Origin: a virus
Strand: one strand, 5' to 3'
DNA: 34,064 nt
Virus record (IMG/VR): IMGVR_UViG_3300046460_000404
Coordinates: 1-34,064 of that record
Positions 1 through 6,846 of this stretch are shown one piece after another. The notes beneath the pieces were generated by a model. The model was not told where the DNA came from. It did not search any database and saw only the letters and a list, made by a program, of their open reading frames with translations. Position 1 is the stretch's first letter. Every line of letters begins with the position of its first letter. The translations under genes and the position numbers were made by a program.

Positions 1-903
1 TTATTCTGTCGTTTCATCATCGGGCGCAGCGGCTCGCGATCGAGCAATTATCGCTTGAGCCTGCGCGAGTACGCGCTCGGCATCCTTCTCGTTGCCGGGG
101 GCCATATAGTCGGGTTGGAATGAGGTTGCCGCGTCCAAGGGGCGCCCAGTCCCACCGGGAAGATACTGAACCGCTGCGATGATCGCGTCAGTTACATAGG
201 TAGTGTCGACGCGCATGCCGTCCCTGATTAGAGGCTCTGGTTTGGCGGGCGAAGATCCGATGCCAATCAGATCGACACCGTCTCTTGTGGCCTTAAGCAT
301 TCGGATCGATTGATGTATCTCGTCGCCGCGATGTTTGGCCGCGATCACGATAGTCCCATCGTTTAGTACGGCCTCTCCCTGCGGCGCGGCTACTAACCAC
401 GTGCCTTTGTGAAAGATCGGCTCCAAACTAGTATCCGCAACTTCGTAAGCCGAAAGCTGTGCACCGGATTGAGACCACCCAGGTATAAATAAGAATATAT
501 CGTTGTCAGTATTCGCTTGGTCGGACCGGACCATTTCTGGGAGCCAGCGACCTGAGATGATCCCGTATGTAGTTATTCCAATATCTTCAATTTTTATATT
601 ATCTTCGTGCTCGCTAAATTCGATCGCTTGCTTCCAGAGTTCTCGCTCTTCATGGTCTGGCGAAGATGCGTGATCTCCAAAGAGAAGCCACTGCGCATCT
701 GTCTTTAGGACCTCTGCATAGGCTTCAGCGACGGCCATCGGTAAGCCATTCGTGCCGTTCTCTTGATTGCGCACCGCGCTAGCCGAAATCGGCTTACTCC
801 GCCCCATAATCATGGCGGCCCTTCGGCCGAGTTCTTCGGCTGAGATGTTTAGGGCGCGCCGCCGCGAGCGGAGGCGCTCTCCAGTGGTGAGCGATTCTGT
901 CAT
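1..903 (-). CDS. CI-like phage repressor (XRE HTH + S24 peptidase-like domain)
   Basis: A 300-residue protein with an N-terminal XRE-type helix-turn-helix (about residues 8-60) and a C-terminal S24/LexA-like domain. The serine motif reads ADTSLEPIF (Ser159), matching the GDSMEP block of the family. The block that should supply the general-base lysine reads SIRML, with Arg201 at that place, so self-cleavage may be lost. I infer it maintains lysogeny by binding the palindrome at 937-956. I chose the ATG at 903; an upstream TTG at 921 is also open. No usable Shine-Dalgarno site is spaced before 903, so the mRNA may be leaderless. DNA around 480-600 is strikingly AT-rich (about 37% GC at 541-600), covering the linker between domains. 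The gene is complete, with its stop at the window edge. Confidence 0.85.
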   Translation of the reverse strand: MTESLTTGERLRSRRRALNISAEELGRRAAMIMGRSKPISASAVRNQENGTNGLPMAVAEAYAEVLKTDAQWLLFGDHASSPDHEERELWKQAIEFSEHEDNIKIEDIGITTYGIISGRWLPEMVRSDQANTDNDIFLFIPGWSQSGAQLSAYEVADTSLEPIFHKGTWLVAAPQGEAVLNDGTIVIAAKHRGDEIHQSIRMLKATRDGVDLIGIGSSPAKPEPLIRDGMRVDTTYVTDAIIAAVQYLPGGTGRPLDAATSFQPDYMAPGNEKDAERVLAQAQAIIARSRAAAPDDETTE

Positions 904-936
904 CCTTCCACATACCCACAAAAGGCGACAGAAGTA

Positions 937-956
937 CTGTTGATGAACGTCAACAG
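937..956. promoter_or_regulatory. Operator palindrome between divergent repressor and Cro-like genes
   Basis: Perfect inverted repeat with 7-bp arms, CTGTTGA and TCAACAG, around a 6-bp centre. It sits 34 bp from the repressor start and 19 bp from the Cro-like start. This is the expected place for a CI/Cro operator. A possible rightward -35 (TTGATG, 940-945) lies inside it, so binding would block early transcription. Only one clear copy was seen. Confidence 0.7.
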
Positions 957-974
957 GAATGCTAGCGTTCGCCT

Positions 975-1235
975 ATGCCGCCATTCTTCGCACCTTTGAT
1001 CCGCCGCTGGCCGACGGTTGTAGCATTTGCAGCCGAGGTGGGCGCGCCCGAGCGCAGCGTACGAGAATGGTTGCGGCACGATTCAATCCCGGCACCGTGG
1101 TTTCTCGCCGTGGTAAAAGCAGCTGGTGCTCGCGCGTTTAGCGATCTCACGCTCGAACATCTCGCAACACGGGCCGAGGCCCGTCGCCTACATCTTGTAA
1201 GCCGCCCGAGAGCCGCTTCTGGTGACGAACGATGA
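975..1235 (+). CDS. Cro-like helix-turn-helix protein
   Basis: An 86-residue basic protein divergent from the repressor. The first 50 residues read like a compact HTH: VVAFAAEVGAPERSVREWLR, then an IPAPWF turn. This resembles the small Cro-type domain of many alphaproteobacterial prophages (I recall the label carph-isopro domain, not verified). Position opposite CI across one operator supports a Cro role in the lytic switch. There is no good ribosome-binding site at normal spacing; an AGGA lies about 20 bp upstream. Confidence 0.6.
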   Translation: MPPFFAPLIRRWPTVVAFAAEVGAPERSVREWLRHDSIPAPWFLAVVKAAGARAFSDLTLEHLATRAEARRLHLVSRPRAASGDER

Positions 1236-1296
1236 CAGATTGTCGTCTTCTGGCCGCAGTTCCCAGCGGTGTTGAGCGATCCTTTGGTCAGGCTGC

Positions 1297-1626
1297 TCAA
1301 TGCGGCGTACCATCGTCATCGTTTGCGCATCGCTCTGGCTCCTCATCAGGCTCCGGCGTGACGATCCGCAGCGCAGCCAGCAGCGACGCTCCCACCATCC
1401 AAACCTGGGTGTCATCCTCCAAGGCGTCCAGATCGATAGACCGCAGGTCCTCTTCGATCTGCTCCTCGATCAGAAACCGGAATGGGTCGCCGTCGTCCTC
1501 GCAGCGGTCCAGATCGAAATCCAAGAGCAGCTTAAACAGCACGACCAAGGCGCTGATCTCGACCAACACCGGCGTGATGATGGCTTCGATCCGATCGAGC
1601 CGCTGCGTTGCGGTGGGGCCGGCCAC
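1297..1626 (-). CDS. Acidic hypothetical early protein
   Basis: A 109-residue strongly acidic protein starting GTG one base after the stop of the gene at 1628-1900, so the two are probably translationally coupled. The N-terminal half contains a hydrophobic stretch (IITPVLVEISALVVLFKLLL, about residues 15-34) that could be a membrane segment or amphipathic helix. The rest is rich in Asp and Glu (QIEEDLRSIDLDALEDD). No family recognised. The opposite strand has a long Ser/Arg-rich reading frame with poor composition, which I take as the shadow. Confidence 0.6.
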   Translation of the reverse strand: MAGPTATQRLDRIEAIITPVLVEISALVVLFKLLLDFDLDRCEDDGDPFRFLIEEQIEEDLRSIDLDALEDDTQVWMVGASLLAALRIVTPEPDEEPERCANDDDGTPH

Positions 1627-1627
1627 G

Positions 1628-1900
1628 TCAGCTCTTGTCCAGCCGGGCCACGGCCCATCGCGTCAGTGCGCGGATCGCATCGCGGCGGCGTGCCTCGGCC
1701 AGGGCGTTCCACGTCGCCCGGCGTTCGGGCTCAGCATATCCGGCGCGGCGGCAAGCGCCGGCCGTGATCGCGAAATCTATGGCTTCGGCCAGGGCCTCGT
1801 CGGCCAGCGAGCCGATGAGCGGCAGGGTCTGCAAACCCGGCCGCTCGAAAGTGACCTCATCATCAGGGTCGATGTTCCAGTGTTCCGTGCGGTCCTCCAT
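1628..1900 (-). CDS. Hypothetical phage early protein
   Basis: A 90-residue protein starting MEDRTEHW. The start is fixed by a strong Shine-Dalgarno AGGAGG five bases upstream (revcomp of 1901-1910), so the longer upstream frame is not used. The sequence is charged and helical, with an Ala/Arg-rich C-terminus (ALAEARRRDAIRALTRW). First gene of a two-gene leftward unit with 1297-1626, divergent from 1966-2352. No family recognised. Confidence 0.65.
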   Translation of the reverse strand: MEDRTEHWNIDPDDEVTFERPGLQTLPLIGSLADEALAEAIDFAITAGACRRAGYAEPERRATWNALAEARRRDAIRALTRWAVARLDKS

Positions 1901-1965
1901 AGCGCCTCCTTGGCCAGCGGCCGTCTTCGTCAGAGGCATCTTTGCCCATGACGAGGGAGACTTTC

Positions 1966-2352
1966 ATGGGGGCTCTACCCCACGACTTGCAGGCGTCCTG
2001 CTTTGGCCACGCGGTGGCTGAGCGGCTGTCGGGCATGCATCCGGTCCACACGGCCAAGCACGTCGCCCAGCGGCTGCAATGCTCACCGAAAACCGCTGAG
2101 AACATCTTGGCCGGTCATCTGAGCGCGCGGTCGATCACGCGCATCACCAGGACCTACGGGCTCGGGTTTCTGATCGAGGTGGGCGCCGCCGTCACCGGCA
2201 CGACCCTTCGAGACCACATCACAGCACAAGCTGACGCCGCGCGCCGCGAGCAGGTCAGGGCAAAGGAGCGAGAGAGTGAATTCATCCAGCTCATGGAAGG
2301 CCTGTCTGCTCCTCCTGCTGACCATCCAGGCCGCCGTGGGCACGCTCCTTAG
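1966..2352 (+). CDS. Putative HTH DNA-binding early protein
   Basis: A 128-residue protein. I chose the ATG at 1966 because an AGGGAGA Shine-Dalgarno precedes it; an earlier ATG at 1948 lacks one. Residues about 28-65 (TAKHVAQRLQCSPKTAENIL and onward) have the spacing of a helix-turn-helix. The C-terminus is charged. The 3' end overlaps the small gene at 2276-2434 in another frame. Role unknown; early regulatory function is inferred from position. Confidence 0.6.
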   Translation: MGALPHDLQASCFGHAVAERLSGMHPVHTAKHVAQRLQCSPKTAENILAGHLSARSITRITRTYGLGFLIEVGAAVTGTTLRDHITAQADAARREQVRAKERESEFIQLMEGLSAPPADHPGRRGHAP

Positions 2353-2434
2353 CCGCCTCGCTGATCCGATGGCCGAGTATGGCCGGGCGCTGCGCGTCAG
2401 CGCGCACGCGCGACTGAGGGAATTGGAGAGATGA
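2276..2434 (+). CDS. Small membrane protein (52 residues)
   Basis: GTG start with AAGGAG eight bases upstream, overlapping the end of the preceding gene by 77 bases in a different frame. The product has a short N-terminus (VNSSSSWKAC), a hydrophobic stretch LLLLLTIQAAVGTLL (residues 11-25), then a basic amphipathic tail ending RLRELER. It could be a small inner-membrane protein. Support is the good ribosome site and sensible composition; it is too short for default gene callers. Confidence 0.5.
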   Translation: MNSSSSWKACLLLLLTIQAAVGTLLSRLADPMAEYGRALRVSAHARLRELER

Positions 2435-2483
2435 TTGTGTTCCGCCCCAGTTCAAACAGCGATGTCCGTCGAGCGGACGACGG

Positions 2484-3185
2484 CTATGCGGGACCTGTGA
2501 CCGGGTTTTCGACGATGAACGCGAGCGCTCGCTTGTTCAACGCGAAACGGCTGGCCTTCAGATCATCAGACACGCGTTTCAGCCACTCAAGTGCGCCGCC
2601 TGTAGTGAAGGACAGCTTCTTTCCTGCCGCCTGTCGCGCCGTGTTGGCCGCTCGCTGTGTCGCGAGGATCAGCTCTCCATCGGGTGGGCAACCCGGCAAC
2701 AGTGCGGTCAGGCTAGCCGCGAGGCCCTCAAGAGCGTCTTGCAGCCCTTCCGGCGGATCCCAAAGCCAGCTTGCGTTGTTAGCGCGCACGGACGCGATCG
2801 ATGTTCGTTCGTACTCTGCGTCAAGATCGCCCGCCACATTCTCGATGATCCCCGCACAGACGCGGACATGCTCGGTCACCCTGTTCTGGGCCGCGAGACG
2901 GCTAAGGAAACCCTCCCGTTCGATCGCCTCACGCGTGCGGGTTTTATCGAGTGACTCCTGCCGTGCAGCTTCATCGCGCCCGGCTTGTTCGGCCTCATTG
3001 GCCCTTTTCTGTTCGAGGAGAAAGAGAAGCAGCGCAGTGACCAGGGCGATCAGGCTGACCAAGCCTTGGTTTTCCTCCGCCCACGGAAACCGCTGGGTTG
3101 GCTTTGTCCAATGCTGGTCAAGCCAGAGCCAAAACCACCATCCGTGCTGGCCTAGCCAGACCAGAAACCAATCGAAGCGGCCCAT
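2484..3185 (-). CDS. Trp-rich membrane-anchored coiled-coil protein
   Basis: A 233-residue protein. The first 35 residues hold eight tryptophans, followed by one membrane helix (LVSLIALVTALLLFLLEQ, about 42-58). Then comes a charged coiled coil (about 60-115) and a C-terminal helical domain. GGGGAG seven bases upstream supports the ATG at 3185. It lies leftward between the immunity and replication modules, so it may be expressed in the lysogen. A membrane protein there suggests superinfection exclusion, but this is inference; no family recognised. Confidence 0.7.
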   Translation of the reverse strand: MGRFDWFLVWLGQHGWWFWLWLDQHWTKPTQRFPWAEENQGLVSLIALVTALLLFLLEQKRANEAEQAGRDEAARQESLDKTRTREAIEREGFLSRLAAQNRVTEHVRVCAGIIENVAGDLDAEYERTSIASVRANNASWLWDPPEGLQDALEGLAASLTALLPGCPPDGELILATQRAANTARQAAGKKLSFTTGGALEWLKRVSDDLKASRFALNKRALAFIVENPVTGPA

Positions 3186-3230
3186 CGCGTGCTCCCCCGT
3201 GCCCGGAATGCATAGCGTGGTTGTTGCCGC

Positions 3231-5165
3231 ATGACACCAGCTGGGGGCTCAACCGCACCAGATGCACTCGCGACGCACATGGAGGCCGTCGCGCGCGGCC
3301 TGCTGGGCGAACCGAACAAGCATCTGTCGAGCGCTGATGAGCTCCGTTTCGGCGCGCACGGCTCCATGTCTGTCGATCTGACCAAGGGCACGTGGTTCGA
3401 CCATGAGGGCGGCGAAGGCGGCGGCGTGCTGGACCTCGTCACCCGCGAGACCCAGCTGAAGAACGGTGCCGCCGTTGGCTACATGAAGGAGAACCTCGGC
3501 CTGGCGATCGAGGACGGCCGGGCGCCGATCAAGACGCACAAGCGCATCGTGGCGACCTACGACTACGCCGATGAGGATGGTGAGGTTCACTTCCAGGTCG
3601 TTCGCTACGAGCCCAAGGATTTCCGCCAGCGTCGGCCCGATCCGACATCGAAGGACGGCTGGTCCTGGTCGGTGAAGGGCGTGAAGCCAATCCCGTACCG
3701 GATGGCCGACCTCTGGTCCCTGGAGGGACGGGGCACCGCCTATATCGTCGAGGGTGAGAAGGACGCCGACGCTCTGGCGCATCTCGGCGTGGTCGCGACC
3801 TGCAACGCCGGCGGCGCGGGCAAATGGCCCGCTGACCTTGCGCCGTCCTTCGCCGGCCTCGACGTCATCATCCTGCCCGACAACGACGCTGCAGGTAGAA
3901 ACCATGCGGGCGTCGTCAGCGCGGCCCTGAAGGGCGTAGCGCGATCGGTGCGCATCCTGGACCTACCCGGCCTGCCGCCCAAGGGCGACGTCAGCGACTG
4001 GATAAAGGCTGGCGGGACGGGCGAAGAGCTCAATCGCCTCGCAGGCGAAAGGGCTCGGATATGGGCTCCAGCACCCCCTGAAAGCCGGTTTGGGGCCATC
4101 CCGTGGGCCGCTATGGATACCGTCACCATGCGCCAGGATTGGCAGGTCGAGGACCTGTTCTTCTCCGGCGACACGGTGCTGGCGTTCGGCGCATCAGGGT
4201 CGGGCAAGTCATTCCTTGCCGTCGACATGGGCCTGGCAATCGCCCGCGGCGTTCCGTTCCTCGGCAAGGCCACGCGCAAGGGCTCGGTGCTCTATCAGGC
4301 CGGTGAGGGCGGCAGGGGCCTACTCAAACGCCTCAAGGCATACCGCCAGCATCACGGCCTATGGAGCGCGGACGTTCCTTTCGTCCTGCTGCCCGAGACC
4401 GTGAACCTCTTTTCCGGCGACGGCGACGTCGAGGCATTCGGAGAGGAGTGTCTAGCCTGGAAGGCCGCGCTCCCCGAGCCTTTGGCGCTGATCGTGATCG
4501 ACACCTTTTCCACGGCCAGCACCGGGGCCAACGAGAACGCCTCGGAGGACATGAGTCGCATGCTCGCGGCCGGAAAGCGCCTCAACACCATCACCGGCGC
4601 GGCGATCATGTGGGTGCACCACAAGAACGCCGCCGGCGACCGCGAGCGGGGCCATACGAGCCTTCGCGCCAACGTCGACTCCGCCATAGAAATCACCAGA
4701 GACGAGGAGACCAATTACCGAACCCTACGCGTCGTGAAGATCAAGGACGGCGAGGACGGCGAGAAGATCGGCTTTCAGCTGCAACCCGTGGATATCGGGA
4801 CCTACGACGACGGCAAAACCATCACCTCGTGTGTGGTGGTCCCCGCCCAGGTTGGAGATCCACGGACCGGCGAACGAAGGACGAAGCTCTCGGTCGGCCA
4901 AACCAAGTTCCTCAAGATCCTCGACGACGCCATCACCCAGCGAGGCGGCGTCATACCTTCTGGTGAGCGCGCACCGCCCAATACCTATGGCGTCGAGTGG
5001 GCGAAATTCCGCGACATCTACAAGGTCATCAACGGCGCTGGGATGGCGGACGACGCTATCCGCCAGGCCGTCCGACGCGATGGAGATGCGCTGTTCAACA
5101 AGGGCCTCATCGACAAAGAGGACCATTGGATCTGGATCACCCGGCAAGGGATGGAGCTGCTGTGA
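3231..5165 (+). CDS. Phage primase-helicase (Toprim + RecA/RepA-like ATPase)
   Basis: A 644-residue bifunctional replication protein. The N-terminus (about 1-100) resembles the DNA-binding part of phage primases (FDHEGGEGGGVLDLV). A Toprim domain follows at about 169-265, with YIVEGEKDADAL (catalytic Glu) and ILPDNDAAGR (metal-binding Asp pair). A RecA-type ATPase starts near residue 300, with Walker A FGASGSGKS (about 319-327) and Walker B LIVIDTF. I infer it primes and unwinds phage DNA. It is divergent from 2484-3185, and its stop runs straight into the iteron cluster at 5162-5294, as expected for an origin-adjacent replisome gene. No clear Shine-Dalgarno at the ATG. Confidence 0.88.
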   Translation: MTPAGGSTAPDALATHMEAVARGLLGEPNKHLSSADELRFGAHGSMSVDLTKGTWFDHEGGEGGGVLDLVTRETQLKNGAAVGYMKENLGLAIEDGRAPIKTHKRIVATYDYADEDGEVHFQVVRYEPKDFRQRRPDPTSKDGWSWSVKGVKPIPYRMADLWSLEGRGTAYIVEGEKDADALAHLGVVATCNAGGAGKWPADLAPSFAGLDVIILPDNDAAGRNHAGVVSAALKGVARSVRILDLPGLPPKGDVSDWIKAGGTGEELNRLAGERARIWAPAPPESRFGAIPWAAMDTVTMRQDWQVEDLFFSGDTVLAFGASGSGKSFLAVDMGLAIARGVPFLGKATRKGSVLYQAGEGGRGLLKRLKAYRQHHGLWSADVPFVLLPETVNLFSGDGDVEAFGEECLAWKAALPEPLALIVIDTFSTASTGANENASEDMSRMLAAGKRLNTITGAAIMWVHHKNAAGDRERGHTSLRANVDSAIEITRDEETNYRTLRVVKIKDGEDGEKIGFQLQPVDIGTYDDGKTITSCVVVPAQVGDPRTGERRTKLSVGQTKFLKILDDAITQRGGVIPSGERAPPNTYGVEWAKFRDIYKVINGAGMADDAIRQAVRRDGDALFNKGLIDKEDHWIWITRQGMELL

Positions 5166-5294
5166 CGTCCGTGACGAAATCACCGCGTGACGACTCGTCA
5201 CGGTCAAAAACGTCACGGTTTTCCCGTGAAATCATTGGAGAAATCCGACGCGTGACGAAATCCAAAACCAGTCCGTCACGCAAAACGTCACGGT
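5162..5294. repeat. Iteron-like cluster, candidate phage replication origin
   Basis: Eight exact copies of GTGACG or its complement CGTCAC in 130 bp: GTGACG at 5162, 5171, 5187 and 5252; CGTCAC at 5196, 5211, 5274 and 5286. Longer repeats are embedded: CGTGACGAAATC at 5170-5181 and 5251-5262, and AAAACGTCACGGT at 5207-5219 and 5282-5294. The cluster starts at the primase stop codon and is followed by AT-rich DNA (5325-5355) and a 13-bp hairpin. I infer an origin bound by a phage initiator. Confidence 0.6.
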
Positions 5295-5356
5295 CGCCTC
5301 GTGTGCGGGATCGCGTGCTCGCGGGTAGTTATCCTAGGGTTATAACTAACCTATCA

Positions 5357-5385
5357 AGGGGGTATCCCTCCAAGGGATACCCCCT
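5357..5385. terminator. Perfect 13-bp hairpin after the iterons
   Basis: Arms AGGGGGTATCCCT (5357-5369) and AGGGATACCCCCT (5373-5385) with a 3-nt loop CCA. It lies between the rightward primase gene and the leftward gene ending at 5405. No T-run follows on either strand, so it is an imperfect intrinsic terminator. It could equally be a structural part of the origin. Confidence 0.5.
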
Positions 5386-5404
5386 CCTTGAACCGCTTAT
5401 CCGA

Positions 5405-5644
5405 CTAGCCGAGACGCCCTGCGATCAGGGCTCGTCCTTCGGGCGTCAGCATGTAGGCGGTGCTGTTTGGCTCGCCGCCCTCGGTGCCTCTGGCGACGCA
5501 CGCCTCGAGGTATCCAAGATCGCAAAGCCGCTCGGCGACGACCATGTCGAACGCCAAATCCTCGCCGTTCGCTCGACGCTCGGCGATCAGCAGCTGCGCC
5601 TGCTCGGGTACGGTTGGAGCGTATGGGCGATCGCGTCGGGTCAT
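5405..5644 (-). CDS. Hypothetical protein with winged-helix-like C-terminus
   Basis: A 79-residue leftward protein (MTRRDRPYAP start) between replication genes. The C-terminal part (PNSTAYMLTPEGRALIAGRL) has the pattern of the last helix and wing of small winged-helix proteins. GAGG lies about 11 bases upstream of the ATG. It starts 38 bp from the divergent RHH gene at 5683 and ends near the hairpin at 5357-5385. DNA binding is possible, not shown. Confidence 0.55.
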   Translation of the reverse strand: MTRRDRPYAPTVPEQAQLLIAERRANGEDLAFDMVVAERLCDLGYLEACVARGTEGGEPNSTAYMLTPEGRALIAGRLG

Positions 5645-5682
5645 GCTGATTTTGCCTCAAGCAACGATGCGGGGTGCGACGC

Positions 5683-5889
5683 ATGACGCGCCCAAACGGA
5701 GCGAACGACAAGGCGCCCCTGCCTGGTCACGGCTTCGCCAAAGGTCCGTCGCGCCGGATCGTCGTCTCATTCGACGAAGAGACCTTCGGCCAGATCCGTG
5801 AGCGAGCGGTGGCCTCGGGCGTGTCGTTTGCCGCCGGCGTTCGCGAGCTGGTCGAATGGGGCCTGATGGCCGATGGGGAGGATGCGTGA
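5683..5889 (+). CDS. Ribbon-helix-helix (Arc/CopG-like) protein
   Basis: A 68-residue protein starting MTRPNGAN. Residues about 24-62 match a ribbon-helix-helix: the strand RRIVVSFDEETF, then helices GQIRERAVASG and SFAAGVRELVEWGL. Such dimers bind short operators. It is coupled to the next gene by a 4-bp GTGA overlap, so it probably regulates or accompanies the DnaA-like protein. An upstream in-frame ATG at 5674 is less likely. Confidence 0.65.
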   Translation: MTRPNGANDKAPLPGHGFAKGPSRRIVVSFDEETFGQIRERAVASGVSFAAGVRELVEWGLMADGEDA

Positions 5890-6524
5890 CCCTGGCCCGG
5901 CCCCATGGCCTCCTCACCCTTGGCGCTGACCTTGTCGCGGCCCGGCTGAATGAAGATCCGGAGGTGATCACTGGCGCCCGGAAGGGATCGCCAGCGACCG
6001 CGTTCGCGCGTCAGGTTCTGGCCTACCTGCTGAACACAGAGGCCGGCCTGGACAAGCAGGCCGTCGGAACGCTGCTAGGTCGCCACCGCTCCACGATCGG
6101 CAACGCCATTGAGGTGGTCGACGAGTACCGCGACACGGCCGACGGCGTGATCATCGACGACCTCGCCAAGGCCTTCCGCCTCGCCCTCCCTCGCGCTCCT
6201 GCGCCCGCCGTCACGCCCACGCGCCGCCTGTCCGATCCGCTGACCAGCGCCATCACCGCCGCGCTCGTCGCCCAGGGCCTGTTCCGCGCCGGCGACAGCA
6301 TCACGACCGAGCGGGAAGGTTCGCGGGTGAAGATCAATATCATCCTGCGCGTCAGTTGCGCTGGCTCGAGGGCGGTCGACGAGGCGCATGTGGTCCGCCG
6401 CCTGGCGATCACCGTTGCGGAGGGGCAGGGCTATGCAGCGGTGTTCAGCGACGTGCTGTACGCGGCGAAGGGGGCGACAGGGTGGAGCATTGCGCTGCGA
6501 TTGAAGATGCGGTCGCCGCTATAA
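5886..6524 (+). CDS. Protein with DnaA domain-IV-like HTH, putative origin-binding initiator
   Basis: A 212-residue protein starting GTG at 5886 with GGGAGG five bases upstream, overlapping the RHH gene by 4 bp. Residues about 41-80 resemble the C-terminal DNA-binding domain of DnaA: ARQVLAYLL, then LDKQAVGTLLGRHRSTIGNA, where the GRHRST part parallels the DnaA signature around G-RDHST. The AAA+ ATPase domain of DnaA is absent. A C-terminal domain (about 110-212) is unknown. Its place 600 bp from the iteron cluster suggests it recognises the phage origin or recruits host DnaA partners. It could instead be a transcription factor. Confidence 0.6.
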   Translation: MTLARPHGLLTLGADLVAARLNEDPEVITGARKGSPATAFARQVLAYLLNTEAGLDKQAVGTLLGRHRSTIGNAIEVVDEYRDTADGVIIDDLAKAFRLALPRAPAPAVTPTRRLSDPLTSAITAALVAQGLFRAGDSITTEREGSRVKINIILRVSCAGSRAVDEAHVVRRLAITVAEGQGYAAVFSDVLYAAKGATGWSIALRLKMRSPL

Positions 6525-6550
6525 GCTTCGAAAAAGCGAGCGGATGGAAA

Positions 6551-6562
6551 TTAGCGCGCTAA
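6551..6562. promoter_or_regulatory. 12-bp perfect palindrome upstream of the accessory island
   Basis: TTAGCGCGCTAA, in the 66-bp gap between the DnaA-like gene and the accessory genes, just before the GGGGAGG ribosome site of 6591-6818. It could be an operator, for example for an RHH protein. A 12-bp palindrome can occur by chance. Confidence 0.25.
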
Positions 6563-6590
6563 GGTCGCCGAGTCGTGCGGGGAGGCAGGC

Positions 6591-6818
6591 TTGGCTCAAT
6601 CAGTTCCTATTACGGTTCACAGTGAGGATGAGGCCTGGCATTATCTAGCCCAGGCCCTCGCAGGCGAATTGCCCGACGGGTTCGACCCCTCGCTGGCGTT
6701 TGAGCATTGGCCGCGGCTCGACATCTATTTGCCTGACACTGATGTTGAGAGCTCAATGTCGGCCGCCATGATGGGCGCGCTGGTCGAGTTCCAAAAGTCG
6801 CTCTATCGAACGCACTAG
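6591..6818 (+). pseudogene. N-terminal part of an apparently split accessory gene
   Basis: 75 residues starting TTG with GGAGG upstream. It ends LVEFQKSLYRTH at a TAG. Just beyond, another frame reads TSDEREVLDFRVKVEGGSS without interruption into the 6847 gene. From memory of similar accessory proteins, an FDPSLAFEHWPRLDI-type domain continues through a QKSLYR helix and a short linker into an LTxxER-L-V-VxGSS strand. The two parts look like one protein broken by a small deletion with frameshift. GC is lower than in neighbouring phage genes. Two genuine adjacent genes remain possible. Confidence 0.5.
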
Positions 6819-6846
6819 CGACGAGCGTGAAGTCTTAGACTTTCGG

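Noticed and set aside
1232-1951. Rightward 239-codon Ser/Arg-rich frame
   Set aside because: Shadow of two leftward genes with better composition and a strong ribosome site (1628-1900) or coupling (1297-1626).
2431-3234. Rightward 267-codon Ser/Arg-rich frame
   Set aside because: Antisense to the leftward membrane/coiled-coil gene at 2484-3185, which has a clear membrane helix and GGGGAG site.
5162-5294. CRISPR array reading of the repeats
   Set aside because: Repeats are 6-13 bp, in both orientations and irregularly spaced, with no cas genes.
5162-5686. Rightward frame starting GTG at the primase stop, through the iterons
   Set aside because: Its start has a fair ribosome site, but the product is a repeat-derived Arg/Ser/Lys tract and it is antisense to the more protein-like gene at 5405-5644.
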